Counted from the first letter of the stretch, positions 1 through 11,219 are shown. The stretch is DNA of 64,000 nt from Curtobacterium sp. MCSS17_007 (GCF_003234175.2 NZ_CP126257.1:620001-684000), one strand, 5' to 3'. Program-made: numbers and translations. Notes: generated by a model from the sequence alone, not told the origin.

Positions 1-2
1 CG

Positions 3-218
3 GACCGTCGCGCCGCGGAGAAGGAGATGTCGGCCCTCGACCGGAAGATCGCGAAGGCAGGGCAGGACCGGCAGAAGCTGCTCGACGCGTTCGCCGCGCA
101 CGACCAGTCCGACTACGCGGGGCTCGGGGCGCTGCAGACGAAGCTCGGGGCGCTCGACGCCGAGGTCGAGCAGCTCGAGGAGCGGTGGCTCGAAGTGGCG
201 GAGCTGCTCGGGGTGTAG
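3..218 (+). CDS. ABC-F family ATPase, C-terminal fragment (partial)
   Basis: The reading frame is open from the window edge and ends at TAG 216-218, so only about 71 C-terminal residues are visible. They form a charged coiled coil (AEKEMSALDRKI, then AAHDQSDYAGLG, then LDAEVEQLEERWLEVAELL). This is the appended coiled-coil domain of ABC-F translation-factor ATPases of Micrococcales; the motif HDQSDYxGL followed by EERWLE is typical of it. The ATPase domains lie upstream of the window, so the identification rests on this tail alone. Another coiled-coil ATPase cannot be excluded. Confidence 0.6.
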   Translation, partial: DRRAAEKEMSALDRKIAKAGQDRQKLLDAFAAHDQSDYAGLGALQTKLGALDAEVEQLEERWLEVAELLGV

Positions 219-261
219 CCCGGCCACGCTGTTCGTCGTGGCGGCGGGTCCTCGGCCGTCG

Positions 262-314
262 GTGGAGCAGTCGTCGTCGGGTCGGGCACCTGCACCCGAC
301 ACTTCCTGCTCCAC
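262..314. terminator. Hairpin downstream of ABC-F gene
   Basis: Outer arms GTGGAGCAG (262-270) and CTGCTCCAC (306-314) pair perfectly. A 6/6 internal loop separates them from inner arms TCGGGT (277-282) and ACCCGA (294-299). It lies 44 nt after the ABC-F stop and 45 nt from the convergent MarR stop, so a bidirectional terminator is likely. There is no U-tract. Confidence 0.45.
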
Positions 315-358
315 GGAGTGCGCTCCAGGGCCTGCGGAAGGGACCGATCGACCGTCGG

Positions 359-853
359 TCAGTCGCCGAGCCCGAGGATGAGCCGCCGGAGCAGCCCGGA
401 CAGCTGCGCCTGCTCGTCGTCGGACACCCCGGACAGGATTGCGCGCTCGGCCTTGAGCAGGTCTGCGATCGCGGCGTCCACGGCCGCCCGACCGCTCGTC
501 GTCAGCGAGACGAGGATGCCCCTGCCGTCCCGCGGGTCCGTCCGGCGGCTCACCAGCCCCCGTGCCGCGAGCCGGTCCACACGGTTCGTCATCGTGCCGC
601 TCGACACCAGGGTCTGCTGCAGCAGCGACTTCGGGCTGAGCTCGTACGGTTCACCCGCCCGCCGCAGCGCCGACAGCACGTCGAACTCCCACGGCTCGAC
701 GTCGCTCGCGTCGAACGCAGCCCGTCGTGCGCGGTCCAGGTGCCGGGCGAGCCGGTCGACGCGGGACAGGACCTCGAGGGGCCCGAAGTCCAGGTCGCCC
801 CGCTCACGGGCCCACGCCGCGACGATCCGGTCGACCTCGTCCTGCTGCGGCAT
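359..853 (-). CDS. MarR-family transcriptional regulator
   Basis: The 164-residue protein from the internal ATG has the MarR layout: N-terminal dimerisation helices (DEVDRIVAAW, then LEVLSRVDRLARHLD), a winged helix-turn-helix (LSPKSLLQQTLVSSGTMTNR), the wing with the family DxRDGRG motif (RRTDPRDGRGILVSLT), and C-terminal helices. A GTG at 919 would add 22 unconserved residues; the ATG at 853 matches the usual start of actinobacterial relatives (MxxxDEVDRIV). A purine stretch GGAGGG directly abuts that ATG, which is too close for a normal ribosome site, so the start is uncertain. MarR proteins usually repress transport or redox genes and respond to small phenolic ligands. No target gene is adjacent, and tRNA-Gln lies upstream on the other strand. 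Confidence 0.85.
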   Translation of the reverse strand: MPQQDEVDRIVAAWARERGDLDFGPLEVLSRVDRLARHLDRARRAAFDASDVEPWEFDVLSALRRAGEPYELSPKSLLQQTLVSSGTMTNRVDRLAARGLVSRRTDPRDGRGILVSLTTSGRAAVDAAIADLLKAERAILSGVSDDEQAQLSGLLRRLILGLGD

Positions 854-947
854 CCCTCCATCTTGGCCGAAGCTGTCGCGCGCGGCCAGCGCCCGGGCCG
901 TGGGAGGATGGACGGGCACCGGACGGGCTCCACCCCGTCCGGTGTGT

Positions 948-1019
948 TCCGCCTTGGTGTAACGGCAGCACGACGGCCTTTGGTGCCGTTAGGTCCGGGT
1001 TCGAATCCTGGAGGCGGAG
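948..1019 (+). tRNA. tRNA-Gln (anticodon TTG)
   Basis: The acceptor arms TCCGCCT (948-954) and AGGCGGA (1012-1018) pair fully, with discriminator G1019. The anticodon stem ACGGC/GCCGT encloses the 7-nt loop CTTTGGT with anticodon TTG, and the T arm holds GGTTCGAATCC. CCA is not encoded. The gene stands alone between the MarR gene and gapB. Confidence 0.93.
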
Positions 1020-1074
1020 CGGGAGGGCCGGATCGCGGTGGGGAGCGGCACTGCCGTCGCCGCGCCGCCGGCAC

Positions 1075-2546
1075 TCACCGATCCCGTCCCGCCCCGGCCA
1101 TCTCCTGCAGCACGCGGTGCACCTGTCGGCTGTAGCCCGACTCGTTGTCGTACCAGACGTACAGCACCACGTGTTCGGACCCGTCCGCGATGGTCGCGAG
1201 CCCGTCCACGATGCCCGCCCGCCGGCTGCCGAGCAGGTCCGTCGAGACGATCTCCGGCGACTCGACGTAGTCGATCTGGCGACGGAGGGGCGAGGTGAGC
1301 GAGGCGTCCCGGAGCACCCCGTTCAGCTCGTCGCGTCCGACGGGTCGACCGAGCGTCAGGTGCAGGACCGCGAGCGAGACGTTCGGCGTCGGGACGCGGA
1401 CGGCGTTCCCGGTGAGCCGGCCGCGGAGTTCGGGCAGGGCCTTCTCGGCGGCCTTCGCAGCACCGGTAGCGGTGATCACCATGTTCAGGCCCGCCGCACG
1501 GCCGCGCCGGTCGGCGGGGTGGTAGTTGTCGACGAGGTTCTGGTCGTTCGTGGCGGAGTGCACCGTCTCGACGTGTCCGTGCACGATGCCGTACGCGTCG
1601 GACACGACCTTGAGCACGGGGACGATCGCGTTGGTGGTGCACGACGCCGCACTGACGACCGGGTCGTCGCCGATCGTGTCGTGGTTGATGCCGTGCACGA
1701 CGTTGGGGACGTCGCCCCCGCCCGGTGCGGTGAGCAGGACGCGTGCAGCACCCGGTGCCCGCAGGTGCTGCGCGAGCCCCTCGGCGTCGCGCCAGCGGCC
1801 GGTGGTGTCGACGACGACTGCGTCCTCGATGCCGTGCGCGCGGTAGTCGACGGCGTCCGGGGAGTCGGCCGAGACGAACTGCACGAGGGTGCCGTTCGCG
1901 GTGATCGTGTCGTGCTCGGTGTCGACCGTGACGGTGCCGGCGAAGGGGCCGTGGATGGAGTCCCGCCGGAGCAGGCTCGCGCGCTTGACCAGGTCGTCCG
2001 GACCGCGACGGCGGACCACGACGGCGCGCAGCACGAGCGGGGCGTGCTCGCCGGCGCGTTCGAGCAGGATCCGGGCGAGCATCCGCCCGATGCGCCCGAA
2101 CCCGTACAGGACGACGTCGCGGGGAGCGGTTCGGGACGACCCGTCCGCGGTGCCCCGGCGCAGGAAGAACTCGTCGTCGAGGAACTCGCGCAGGGTGCTG
2201 CCCAGGCGGTCGTGTCGGTGGCGGGAGGCGAGGTCGCCGAGGTCGACGGACACCGACGACAGCCCCATCGTGTCGAGCTCGGTGAGGATCGCCAGGCTCG
2301 TCGCGACCGGCAGTTCGGTCTCGTCGACCCGGCGGCTCGAGCGGTGCGCCTTGACGATCCCGATCGGGGACTGCCCGACCAGCGGGCGGCCGTGCACGGA
2401 CGGCACGACGTCGTCCCGCCGGTACAACCGCCCGATGAGCGGCACCATCGCCTCGGCCGCGGCGAGCTTCTCGTCCCACGCCCGCTGCAGGTGCGCGCGC
2501 TCGGCTGCGGTGGACACCCCGGCCTCGGTCGGGGTGACGGCGGGCA

Positions 2547-2547
<1 letters not shown>
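1075..2547 (-). CDS. gapB: Glyceraldehyde-3-phosphate dehydrogenase, long GapB/GapX type
   Basis: The product has 490 residues against about 335 for the glycolytic enzyme. An N-terminal extension of about 140 residues (containing RLYRRDDVVPSVHGRPLVG) precedes the Rossmann motif LYGFGRIGRM (about 147-156). The catalytic cysteine is Cys303 in SAASCTTN, and the C-terminal WYDNESGYS is intact. Long GAPDHs of this type in Corynebacterium (GapB/GapX) act in the gluconeogenic direction with NADP(H). The ATG overlaps the pckG stop as TGATG, so translation is coupled to PEP carboxykinase. That context supports a gluconeogenic role. A much longer upstream frame exists but only shadows pckG. Confidence 0.9.
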
Positions 2548-4406
<1,859 letters not shown>

Positions 4407-4440
4407 CGTCGATCTCCTGGGGCGGGGCGGGGCGTGGTGA

Positions 4441-5853
4441 CTACCGGCGGGTGGCGCTCGAGCGCTCGGGCTCGACGATGGTGCGGACGGCCTCGGTCGA
4501 GATCCGCTCGGGCTGCTGGGCCTCGGAGCCGCCGTGGTCGTCGGCCGACATCGTCCGCTCGTCGAACGGCGCCGCACCGGAGAGCACCCGCTCCACCTGC
4601 TGCTTGTCGATCTGGCGCGTCCAGGTCCCGACCAACACGGTGGCGACGGCGTTCCCGGTGAAGTTCGTCAGGGCGCGGGCCTCGGACATGAACCGGTCGA
4701 TGCCGACGATCAGGCCGACGCCGTTCACGAGGTCGGGGCGGTGTGCCTGCAGACCACCGGCGAGGGTGGCGAGCCCGGCACCGGTCACACCGGCGGCACC
4801 CTTCGAGGCGATGATCATGAAGACCAGGAGCGAGATCTGCTCCGGGATGTTCAGCGGCGTGCCGAGGGCGTTCGCGATGAACAGCGAGGACATCGTCAGG
4901 TAGATCGCGGTGCCGTCGAGGTTGAACGAGTACCCGGTCGGGACGGTGACGCCGACGACGGGCTTCGAGACGCCGAGGTGCTCCATCTTCGCGATGAGGC
5001 GCGGCAGGCTGACCTCGCTGGACGACGTCGACACGATGAGCAGGTACTCGCGGCCCAGGTACTTCATGAGCTTGAAGATGTTCACGCCGGTGACGACGCG
5101 GAGGAGGACGCCGAGGACACCGACGACGAACACGATGCAGGTGATGTAGAACGCGACCATCAACGTCCCGAGCGCGACGAGCGCTGCGACGCCGGTCGCG
5201 CCGACCACCGCAGCGATGGCGCCGAACGCGCCGATCGGGGCGGCCCACATCACCATCGCGAGGATGCGGAACACCAGGGCCTGCAGGTGCCGGATGCCGG
5301 TGAGGATCGGCGCGCCCTTCTCGCCCATGGCCTGCAGCGCGAAGCCGACGAGCAGTGCGACGAAGAGCGTCTGCAGGATGCTGCCGCTCGTCAGCGACGA
5401 CACGAGGGTCGCCGGGATGATCCCGAGCAGGAACCCGGAGGTCGACGACGCGCTCTCCTCGGTGCCGGCGGGCAGCTCGTAGGTGGCCTTCGACATGTCG
5501 AGGTGGTCGCCCGGGTGGATGAGGTTGCCGACGACGAGGCCGATCGCCAGGGCGAAGGTCGACATCGCGACGAAGTAGCCCAGCGCCAGGCCGCCGACCT
5601 TGCCGACCGTCGCCGCCTTCGCGATGGAGCCGACGCCGAGCACGATCGTGCAGAAGATGACCGGCGCGATCATCATCTTGATGAGCGCGATGAAGCCGTC
5701 GCCGATCGGCTTGAGCCCGACGGCGAAGTCGGGGGCCGTGAGGCCCACCACGATGCCGGCGAGCACGGCGACGATGACCGCGATGTAGAGCCAGTGCGAG
5801 CGATCCAGACCGCGACGCCGGGGGCGTGCGGTGGTCGAGTGCGTCGATGCCAT
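4441..5853 (-). CDS. dctA: C4-dicarboxylate/cation symporter (DAACS family)
   Basis: The 470-residue membrane protein has the family hallmarks: the serine-rich hairpin [12 protein letters not shown], the [12 protein letters not shown] motif, and the TM8 substrate site motif [10 protein letters not shown]. It should import succinate, fumarate or malate with protons or sodium. The ATG is preceded by AAGGAAG. The last 45 residues are a charged cytoplasmic tail. The gene is first of an apparent dctA-pckG-gapB operon and is divergent from a CitA/DcuS-type kinase gene, the usual regulator of such carriers. Specificity (dicarboxylate rather than glutamate) is inferred from motif and context. Confidence 0.92.
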   Translation of the reverse strand: MASTHSTTARPRRRGLDRSHWLYIAVIVAVLAGIVVGLTAPDFAVGLKPIGDGFIALIKMMIAPVIFCTIVLGVGSIAKAATVGKVGGLALGYFVAMSTFALAIGLVVGNLIHPGDHLDMSKATYELPAGTEESASSTSGFLLGIIPATLVSSLTSGSILQTLFVALLVGFALQAMGEKGAPILTGIRHLQALVFRILAMVMWAAPIGAFGAIAAVVGATGVAALVALGTLMVAFYITCIVFVVGVLGVLLRVVTGVNIFKLMKYLGREYLLIVSTSSSEVSLPRLIAKMEHLGVSKPVVGVTVPTGYSFNLDGTAIYLTMSSLFIANALGTPLNIPEQISLLVFMIIASKGAAGVTGAGLATLAGGLQAHRPDLVNGVGLIVGIDRFMSEARALTNFTGNAVATVLVGTWTRQIDKQQVERVLSGAAPFDERTMSADDHGGSEAQQPERISTEAVRTIVEPERSSATRR

Positions 5854-5953
5854 GAGACTTCCTTGTCGTCAGGACCGGGAGCGGCGTCGCTCCGGTCGGC
5901 TCGTCCTCGGGGGAACGGACACACCCTCGCGCGGACCGGGCCGCGGGACCGAC

Positions 5954-5972
5954 TTGTGTTCACAACGTTCAC
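5954..5972. promoter_or_regulatory. Candidate response-regulator site in the dctA/kinase divergent region
   Basis: TTGTG-TT-CACAA is an inverted repeat at 5954-5965. It overlaps a direct repeat GTTCAC (5958-5963 and 5967-5972) with a 9-bp period. The motif is AT-richer than its surroundings and lies between the divergent starts at 5853 and 6043. Binding by the regulator encoded at 7740 is inference. Confidence 0.35.
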
Positions 5973-6042
5973 GGGAGGCTGCACGGACCGCCCGCGTGCG
6001 CGAGGATGGTGCCGTCCCGCAACGGAGCGAGGAGGCACGACC

Positions 6043-7743
6043 GTGACACCCCGACGCTGGAGCATCGCGACGCGACTCTTCACGCTGCAGCTGCTGTTCG
6101 TCGTGGTCGGGGTGGCGGTCGGCGTTGCCTGGAGCTGGTCGTCCGCGCATGCCGACGTCGAGTCGGACGCGGCCGAGCAGTCCACCGTGCTCGCGGTGTC
6201 GATCGCCCGCAACCCGTTCGTGGTGCAGCAGGCGACCGCCGCCGACCCGTCCGCGCGCCTCGAGCCCTACGCCCTCGACCTGATGCGCCGCACCCACACG
6301 GACTTCATCACGATCATGGCGCCCGACCGCACGCGGTGGACCCACCCGGACCGGTCCGAGATCGGCCGGCCGTTCCGCGGCACGGTCCAGCCCGCGCTGG
6401 AGGGGCGGACGTTCACGGAGACGTTCGCGGGGACGCTCGGTCCATCGGTGCGGGCCGTCACGCCGATCACGGACGACGACGGGCGGGTCGTCGGACTCGT
6501 CGCCGCCGGCGTCACCGTGGCGAACATCTCGACCGCGCTGGTGCCGCGACTCACGTCGGTCGTCCTCCTCGCGTCGGCCGTGGTCGCGGTGTCCGCGCTG
6601 TTCTCGTGGTTGCTCAGCCGCTACCTCGCCCGCGTCACCGCCGGACGGGGACCGGAGGAGCTCGCCCGGGTCTTCGCGTCCTACGAGGGCGTGCTCCACT
6701 CGGTCCACGAGGGACTCGTGGTCGTCGACCGGTCCGGCGCGGTCGTGCTCCACAACGACCGCGCCGCGGAGCTGCTGCACCTCCCGGCGCCGGGGGAGCG
6801 GCAGGAGCCGATCCCGCTCGCCGCGCTCGACGTGCCCGACGGGTTGCGGACCCTGCTCGCATCCGGTGACCGGGCGGTGGACGAGACGTACACGACCGCC
6901 GACCGGGTGCTCGTCGTCAACCAGGAGATGGCGTTCCCACGGGGGTCGACGAAGCCCCTCGGCACCGTCACGACGATCCGCGACCAGACCGACCTGCTGC
7001 ACCTGTCGGGGGAACTCGCCGCGACCCGGACCCTGACCGACGCACTCCGGTCGCAGACGCACGAGTTCGCGAACCGACTGCACACGGTGGTCGCGCTCAT
7101 GGAGCTCGGGCGGGTCGACGAGGCGATCCGGTTCGCCTCCGATGAGATCGACCGGCACATCGAGGTCGACCGGCACAGCGAGATCGACCGGCACGACGAG
7201 ACGGACCGGCACGACGAGACGGACCGGCACGCCGAGGACCCGGAGCGCACCGCTCCCGAGGTGCTCGACGCCCTCCTCGCCGCCAAGCGCGCCCAGGCGC
7301 ACGAGCGCGGCGTCGTGCTCGTGGCCGACGCCAGCGGCCTGGTCGACGCCGTCCCGGCCGCGCCCGGCGACGTCATCACGGTGCTCGGCAACCTCGTGGA
7401 CAACGCCGTCGACGCCGTCGCCGAGGGGCGGGACGCCGCAGGTCCGGACCCACGCCAGTACCCGGACACGGGCCGCCCCCGGGGTCGGGTGGACGTCTCG
7501 GTGACCGAGGTCGACGGTCACGTCCGGATCGTCGTCCGCGACGACGGCCCCGGCATCGCGGACGTCGACGCCGTGTACGAGCGCGGCTGGTCGACGAAGG
7601 CCGCCGGTCCGGAGGGGCGCGGCATCGGGCTCGACCTCGTCCGGTCGACCCTCGCGCGGATCGGCGGGGACGTCACCGTGGACACGGGGCCGGAGGGCAC
7701 GACGTTCGTGGTCGGTCTCGCACCGGGACGGGTGCGTACGTGA
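6043..7743 (+). CDS. Sensor histidine kinase, CitA/DcuS family
   Basis: 566 residues. TM1 is near residues 10-30, followed by an extracytoplasmic PAS-like sensor domain ending in PITDDDGRVVGLVAAGV, TM2 near 170-190, and a cytoplasmic PAS domain (SVHEGLVVVDRSGAVVLHNDRA). The H-box SQTHEFANRLHTV has His340, of the CitA/DcuS (HPK_5) type. The catalytic domain has N-box LGNLVDNAVDAV, G1 RDDGPGI and G2 GRGIGLDLV. The GTG start at 6043 is chosen because GAGGAGG precedes it by 8 nt; the frame stays open far upstream. Between the H-box and catalytic domain lie five tandem DRHxEx hexapeptides, which are unusual. The next gene overlaps by GTGA. The kinase likely senses a C4-dicarboxylate or citrate. 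Confidence 0.92.
   Translation: MTPRRWSIATRLFTLQLLFVVVGVAVGVAWSWSSAHADVESDAAEQSTVLAVSIARNPFVVQQATAADPSARLEPYALDLMRRTHTDFITIMAPDRTRWTHPDRSEIGRPFRGTVQPALEGRTFTETFAGTLGPSVRAVTPITDDDGRVVGLVAAGVTVANISTALVPRLTSVVLLASAVVAVSALFSWLLSRYLARVTAGRGPEELARVFASYEGVLHSVHEGLVVVDRSGAVVLHNDRAAELLHLPAPGERQEPIPLAALDVPDGLRTLLASGDRAVDETYTTADRVLVVNQEMAFPRGSTKPLGTVTTIRDQTDLLHLSGELAATRTLTDALRSQTHEFANRLHTVVALMELGRVDEAIRFASDEIDRHIEVDRHSEIDRHDETDRHDETDRHAEDPERTAPEVLDALLAAKRAQAHERGVVLVADASGLVDAVPAAPGDVITVLGNLVDNAVDAVAEGRDAAGPDPRQYPDTGRPRGRVDVSVTEVDGHVRIVVRDDGPGIADVDAVYERGWSTKAAGPEGRGIGLDLVRSTLARIGGDVTVDTGPEGTTFVVGLAPGRVRT
7150..7239 (+). repeat. Five 18-bp tandem repeats inside the kinase gene
   Basis: Units start with GACCGGCAC and repeat every 18 bp in frame. 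They encode DRHIEV, DRHSEI, DRHDET, DRHDET and DRHAED. Copies 3 and 4 are identical over 18 bp, consistent with recent slippage. They lie after the H-box helix of the sensor kinase, residues about 370-399. Confidence 0.85.
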
Positions 7744-8420
7744 CCGCTCCCATCCGCGTCCTCATCGTCGAGGACGAGCCGCTCACCGCCGAGGCGCACG
7801 CGGCCTACGTGGCACGCCTGGACGGGTTCGCCGTGATCGGCTCCGTCGACACCGGTCGGGCGATGCTCGCCGCGGTCGCCGCCGAACGACCCGACCTCGT
7901 GCTGCTCGACCTCAACCTGCCGGACGTGCACGGGCTGCAGCTCGTGCGTGCCCTGCGGTCCGCCGGTTCCGCCGTCGACGTCATCGCGGTCACCGCCGCC
8001 CACGACGTCCGCGCGGTCCGCAACGCGATCGCGCTCGGCATCGTGCAGTACCTCGTGAAGCCGTTCAGCTACCGCGCGTTCGCCGACCGGATGACGTCGT
8101 ACCGGGAGTTCCGGCGCGGCTTCGAGGACCACCGCGCCCTGACCCAGGCGGACATCGACGAGCGGCTCGGGACCCTGCGCCCGGTCGCACCCGCCGAGCA
8201 CGAGAAGGGCATCGCACGCGAGACCCTCGAGGTGGTCCGCGACGCCCTGCTCGAGATGGCCGACGGGGGGTCCGCGTCGGAGGTCGCGGCGGCGACGGGG
8301 CTGTCCCGCGTCACGGCCCGGCGGTACCTGGAGCACCTCGCCGGCGCCGGGCAGGTCGACAAGGACGTCCGCCACCGCGGACACGGCCGACCCGAGTACG
8401 AGTACCGCTGGTTGCGCTGA
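7740..8420 (+). CDS. Response regulator, CitB/DcuR family
   Basis: The 226-residue protein has a receiver domain (VLIVEDEP, phospho-acceptor Asp57 in LVLLDLNLPD, conserved Lys in YLVKPF). A linker leads to a C-terminal helix-turn-helix (GGSASEVAAATGLSRVTARRYLEHL) of the CitB/DcuR type rather than LuxR or OmpR. GTG 7740 overlaps the kinase stop (GTGA), so the pair is translationally coupled. Regulators of this family activate carrier genes for citrate or C4-dicarboxylates. Divergent dctA is the obvious target, and pckG and gapB would follow if co-transcribed. Confidence 0.92.
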   Translation: MTAPIRVLIVEDEPLTAEAHAAYVARLDGFAVIGSVDTGRAMLAAVAAERPDLVLLDLNLPDVHGLQLVRALRSAGSAVDVIAVTAAHDVRAVRNAIALGIVQYLVKPFSYRAFADRMTSYREFRRGFEDHRALTQADIDERLGTLRPVAPAEHEKGIARETLEVVRDALLEMADGGSASEVAAATGLSRVTARRYLEHLAGAGQVDKDVRHRGHGRPEYEYRWLR

Positions 8421-8453
8421 GGACGCGCCCGGGGACGCAGACGTGTTCCGGGG

Positions 8454-8497
8454 CGGACGGGAGGCGCGGTGCGGGCCGGTACCGCGCCTCCCGTCCG
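8454..8497. terminator. Dispersed GACGGGAGGC palindrome, copy A
   Basis: A perfect 17-bp stem (8454-8470 with 8481-8497) and 10-nt loop lie between the convergent response-regulator and oxidoreductase genes. The left arm begins CGGACGGGAGGCGCGGT. No U-tract is present, but position and symmetry suggest a bidirectional terminator. Confidence 0.7.
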
Positions 8498-8557
8498 ATG
8501 CCGGTCACGACGGACCCCGGCGTGCCGTCACGGACGCCGCCGTCGGCGTCCGGTCGG

Positions 8558-9592
8558 TCAGCGCGCGACCGACGCCGTGCCCGGCGCCCACCCGAGCTCC
8601 GGACCGAGCCGCTCGGCGATGTCCGTGACGATCTGCGCCAGGTCGTCGGGCGCGAACGAGAAGGGCAGTGCGAACGCGACCTCGGTCGCGACCTGGTACC
8701 CGGCGTCCGCACGGAGCCGGTCGGCGATCTCGGACGAGGTGCCCACGAGGTCGGCGGCGAAGAGCAGTCCCGCCGGCCCCTGCGGGACGCCCACGCGGCC
8801 CGCACGCGCGTCGACGTAGGCCCGGTACCGGGCCTCCTGATCGGGCGTGGCGGTGTCGGTCGGGATGACGACCAGGCCCTGTGAGACCCGTGCCGCCGCA
8901 CGGTCCGGGTGCGCGTCGAGGTACGCCTCGACCTGCGCACGTTGGTTCACGGCGAAGTCGTCCCCGACCTCGGCCCGGGTGACGCTCGACGTGAGCAGGT
9001 GGAAGCCGTTCTGGGCCGCCCACACGGCCGAGCGCGTGCTGCCCGTCCCGTACCAGAGCCGGTCGGCGAGCCCGGTGCTGTGCGGTTGGACGGTGGTGGC
9101 GAACTCCTCGATCCCGCGGCGCTCGGGGACCGCGGTCACCTGGTCGCCCCGCACCAGGTCGCGGAAGCGCAGCAGCCGGTCGTTGCCGAGGTCCTCGTGT
9201 TCCGCGGTGTCCGGGTAGATCGCGTCGCGGTACAGGTCGAAGTGCATGGGCGTACCGACCGAGAAGCCCGGGTGCAGCCGTCCGCCCAGCAGCAGGTCGA
9301 CGGTCCCGAGGTCCTCGGCCAGCCGGAACGGGTTCTCCGCGCCGATCGGTGTCACGGCGGTGCCGAGCTCGATGCGCTCGGTCCGTTGCGACGCGGCGGC
9401 CATGACCGCGACGGGGGAGGAGATCCCGTGCTGCAGGTGGCGGTGCCGCAGCCACGCGCTGTCGTAGCCGAGCCCCTCGGCACGCTCGATCACGCGGAGC
9501 GTCGCCTCGTGCCCGGCGGCGGGGTCGGCCGGGTCGAACGAGCCGATGGTCAGGAAGCCGAGGCGTGCGAGGGGGCGTCCGTCGGAGGGCAT
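8558..9592 (-). CDS. LLM-class flavin-dependent oxidoreductase (luciferase-like)
   Basis: The 344-residue protein has the bacterial luciferase-like TIM-barrel pattern: N-terminal strand LGFLTIGSF, a substrate/flavin loop SAWLRHRHLQHG, RTERIELGTAVTPI, LLLGGRLHPGFSVG and C-terminal LRADAGYQVATEVAFALPF. Members use FMNH2 or F420 to oxidise varied small molecules; the substrate cannot be read from sequence. It is a single gene with its own divergent neighbour at 9673, 80 bp away. The ribosome site (GGAGC just before ATG) is weak. Confidence 0.85.
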   Translation of the reverse strand: MPSDGRPLARLGFLTIGSFDPADPAAGHEATLRVIERAEGLGYDSAWLRHRHLQHGISSPVAVMAAASQRTERIELGTAVTPIGAENPFRLAEDLGTVDLLLGGRLHPGFSVGTPMHFDLYRDAIYPDTAEHEDLGNDRLLRFRDLVRGDQVTAVPERRGIEEFATTVQPHSTGLADRLWYGTGSTRSAVWAAQNGFHLLTSSVTRAEVGDDFAVNQRAQVEAYLDAHPDRAAARVSQGLVVIPTDTATPDQEARYRAYVDARAGRVGVPQGPAGLLFAADLVGTSSEIADRLRADAGYQVATEVAFALPFSFAPDDLAQIVTDIAERLGPELGWAPGTASVAR

Positions 9593-9672
9593 GCTCCGAT
9601 CGTGGCAGACGGACCAGCGGGTGTCCCCCGACTCCCTGTGACGTCCGGCAGACCGCTCTCTACGGTGGAGCG

Positions 9673-9975
9673 ATGCGAGAAGAGCTCGAGGCCGTCCTGC
9701 ACGCGCACCGCGTCACGCCGTTGCCGGAGGGCATCGACCGCGCGAGCGTGTGCGACCCGGACCTGCCGAGTGCCGAGATCGTCGGCTGGGCGACCCTCGT
9801 CGCCGCCGGCGTCCCGCTCTCGCCGTCCGAGCAGGACCGGCTCGCGGACACCGCAGCGAACGCGTTCGCCCTGATCGCGCTGCTCCCCGTGGCCGCTCGA
9901 CCGTACTTCGCCCGCCTCGGGCTCATCGCGACCCTGGCGTCGGCGCTCGCCGTGGGAGCCCCGGCGTCCCGCTAG
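9673..9975 (+). CDS. Hypothetical protein, 100 residues
   Basis: I do not recognise this family. ATG 9673 follows GGTGGAG at suitable spacing, and codon use matches neighbours. The protein begins MREELEAVLHAHRV, has a hydrophobic middle (IVGWATLVAAGVPL) and a hydrophobic C-terminal half (AFALIALLPVAARPYFARLGLIATLASALAVG) that could be one membrane segment or a buried helical hairpin. It lies between the oxidoreductase and a LacI regulator with no clear operon partner. Confidence 0.6.
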   Translation: MREELEAVLHAHRVTPLPEGIDRASVCDPDLPSAEIVGWATLVAAGVPLSPSEQDRLADTAANAFALIALLPVAARPYFARLGLIATLASALAVGAPASR

Positions 9976-10084
9976 TCCACCGGCGCTCCCGTGTCCGCCG
10001 AGTGCGTGACTAGGCTCATCACGTGCGGTCCGCGGGTGCCTCCCGGGGCTGCCGGGCCGGACGGGCAGACCGCAGGGAGAACAC

Positions 10085-11149
10085 GTGGCGCGATCGACGA
10101 GCATCCGCGACGTGGCGGCCGAGGCCGGGGTGTCGATCACGACGGTCTCGCACGCCTTGAGTGGCAAGGGCACCGTGAGCGCCCGGACGCGCCTGCGGGT
10201 CGAGGAAGCGGTCGAGCGCCTCGGGTACGCGCCGAACCCGATCGCCCGTGCCATGCGGACCGACCGTCGAGCGGTGCTGGGCTTCGTGTCCGAGGAGATC
10301 GCCTCGACGCCGTACGCCGGGAAGATCATCGTCGGGGCGCAGGCCGAGGCCGCTGCGCACGACCACGTCCTGATGATCGTCGACATCGCGACCGGCGAGT
10401 TCGACGACCCGCGCATCGACGCCCTGATCCAGCGCCAGGTCGACGCGGTGGTCTTCGCCTCGGCGTCGAACCGGGTCATCCGGCTGCCGCGGTCGCTCGA
10501 CCCGGCCCGCACGGTGTTGCTCGACGCGTTCGACCCCGCTGCTCCGGTGCCGTCGGTGGTGCCCGACGAGCAGGACATCGCCGCGACGGCGGTCCGCGCG
10601 CTGCTCGAGGCGGGCCACCGGCGCATCGCACACCTGACCGTCGAGGGCGCCGGTCCCGCCGTGACGGGCCGGGTCGAGGGGTACGAGCGGACCCTGGTCG
10701 AGGCCGGGGGCGCGCCCGTGGTGGTCCGGGCCGCCGGTGAGGTCGCCGATGCCGCGGCCGGCTACCGAGCAGCGACCGAGCTGTTCGGCCCGGTGGCGTC
10801 GCACGCCGCCGACGAAGGCCCAGCCGAGCGCGCCACCGCGGTGTTCGCCTTCAACGACCAGATGGCGATGGGCGTCTACCAGGTGGCAGAGGAGCGGGGC
10901 ATGCGGATCGGGCGCGACCTGTCGGTCGTCGGCATCGACGACCTGCAGCTCGTGGCCGCCGCCCTGCGTCCGGGCCTGACCACGGTGGCGCTCCCGCACG
11001 AGCAGATGGGGCGCGCCGCGGTCCGTCGCGCGCTCGAGCAGACGGGAGCGCTGACCGCGCCGCACACGCCGCGTGCAGGGGTCGAGCGGCTCCGCGGAGA
11101 GCTCGTCGTCCGCGGCTCGATCGGACCGGTAACCGTTACTCGTTCGTGA
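10085..11149 (+). CDS. LacI-family regulator of the fructan operon
   Basis: The 354-residue protein starts at GTG 10085 with AGGGAG upstream. The N-terminal helix-turn-helix is SIRDVAAEAGVSITTVSHALSGKG, followed by the hinge helix (PNPIARAMRT) and a periplasmic-binding-protein-like effector domain ending in VVGIDDLQLV and the usual C-terminal segment. It lies immediately upstream of, and in the same direction as, the sugar ABC/GH32 operon. It is therefore the likely local repressor, with fructose or a fructo-oligosaccharide as the probable inducer (inference). A candidate operator sits at 11198-11219. Confidence 0.92.
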   Translation: MARSTSIRDVAAEAGVSITTVSHALSGKGTVSARTRLRVEEAVERLGYAPNPIARAMRTDRRAVLGFVSEEIASTPYAGKIIVGAQAEAAAHDHVLMIVDIATGEFDDPRIDALIQRQVDAVVFASASNRVIRLPRSLDPARTVLLDAFDPAAPVPSVVPDEQDIAATAVRALLEAGHRRIAHLTVEGAGPAVTGRVEGYERTLVEAGGAPVVVRAAGEVADAAAGYRAATELFGPVASHAADEGPAERATAVFAFNDQMAMGVYQVAEERGMRIGRDLSVVGIDDLQLVAAALRPGLTTVALPHEQMGRAAVRRALEQTGALTAPHTPRAGVERLRGELVVRGSIGPVTVTRS

Positions 11150-11197
11150 CCTCCGCCCGTGGCGGGAGGTCGTGCCCTGTGTGATGCTCGTCCTCGA

Positions 11198-11219
11198 CAC
11201 AAAACGATTTGGGTTTGTG
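11198..11219. promoter_or_regulatory. Candidate LacI-type operator before the fructan operon
   Basis: CACAAA (11198-11203) and TTTGTG (11214-11219) form an inverted repeat. Within it AAAACGATTT (11201-11210) resembles the CpG-centred LacI half-site pattern. It lies 20 bp before the binding-protein start and is strikingly AT-rich for this genome. Confidence 0.5.

Noticed and set aside
853..919. Longer start (GTG 919) for the first MarR protein
   Set aside because: The added 22 residues show no family conservation, and relatives begin at the MPQQDEVDRIV position.
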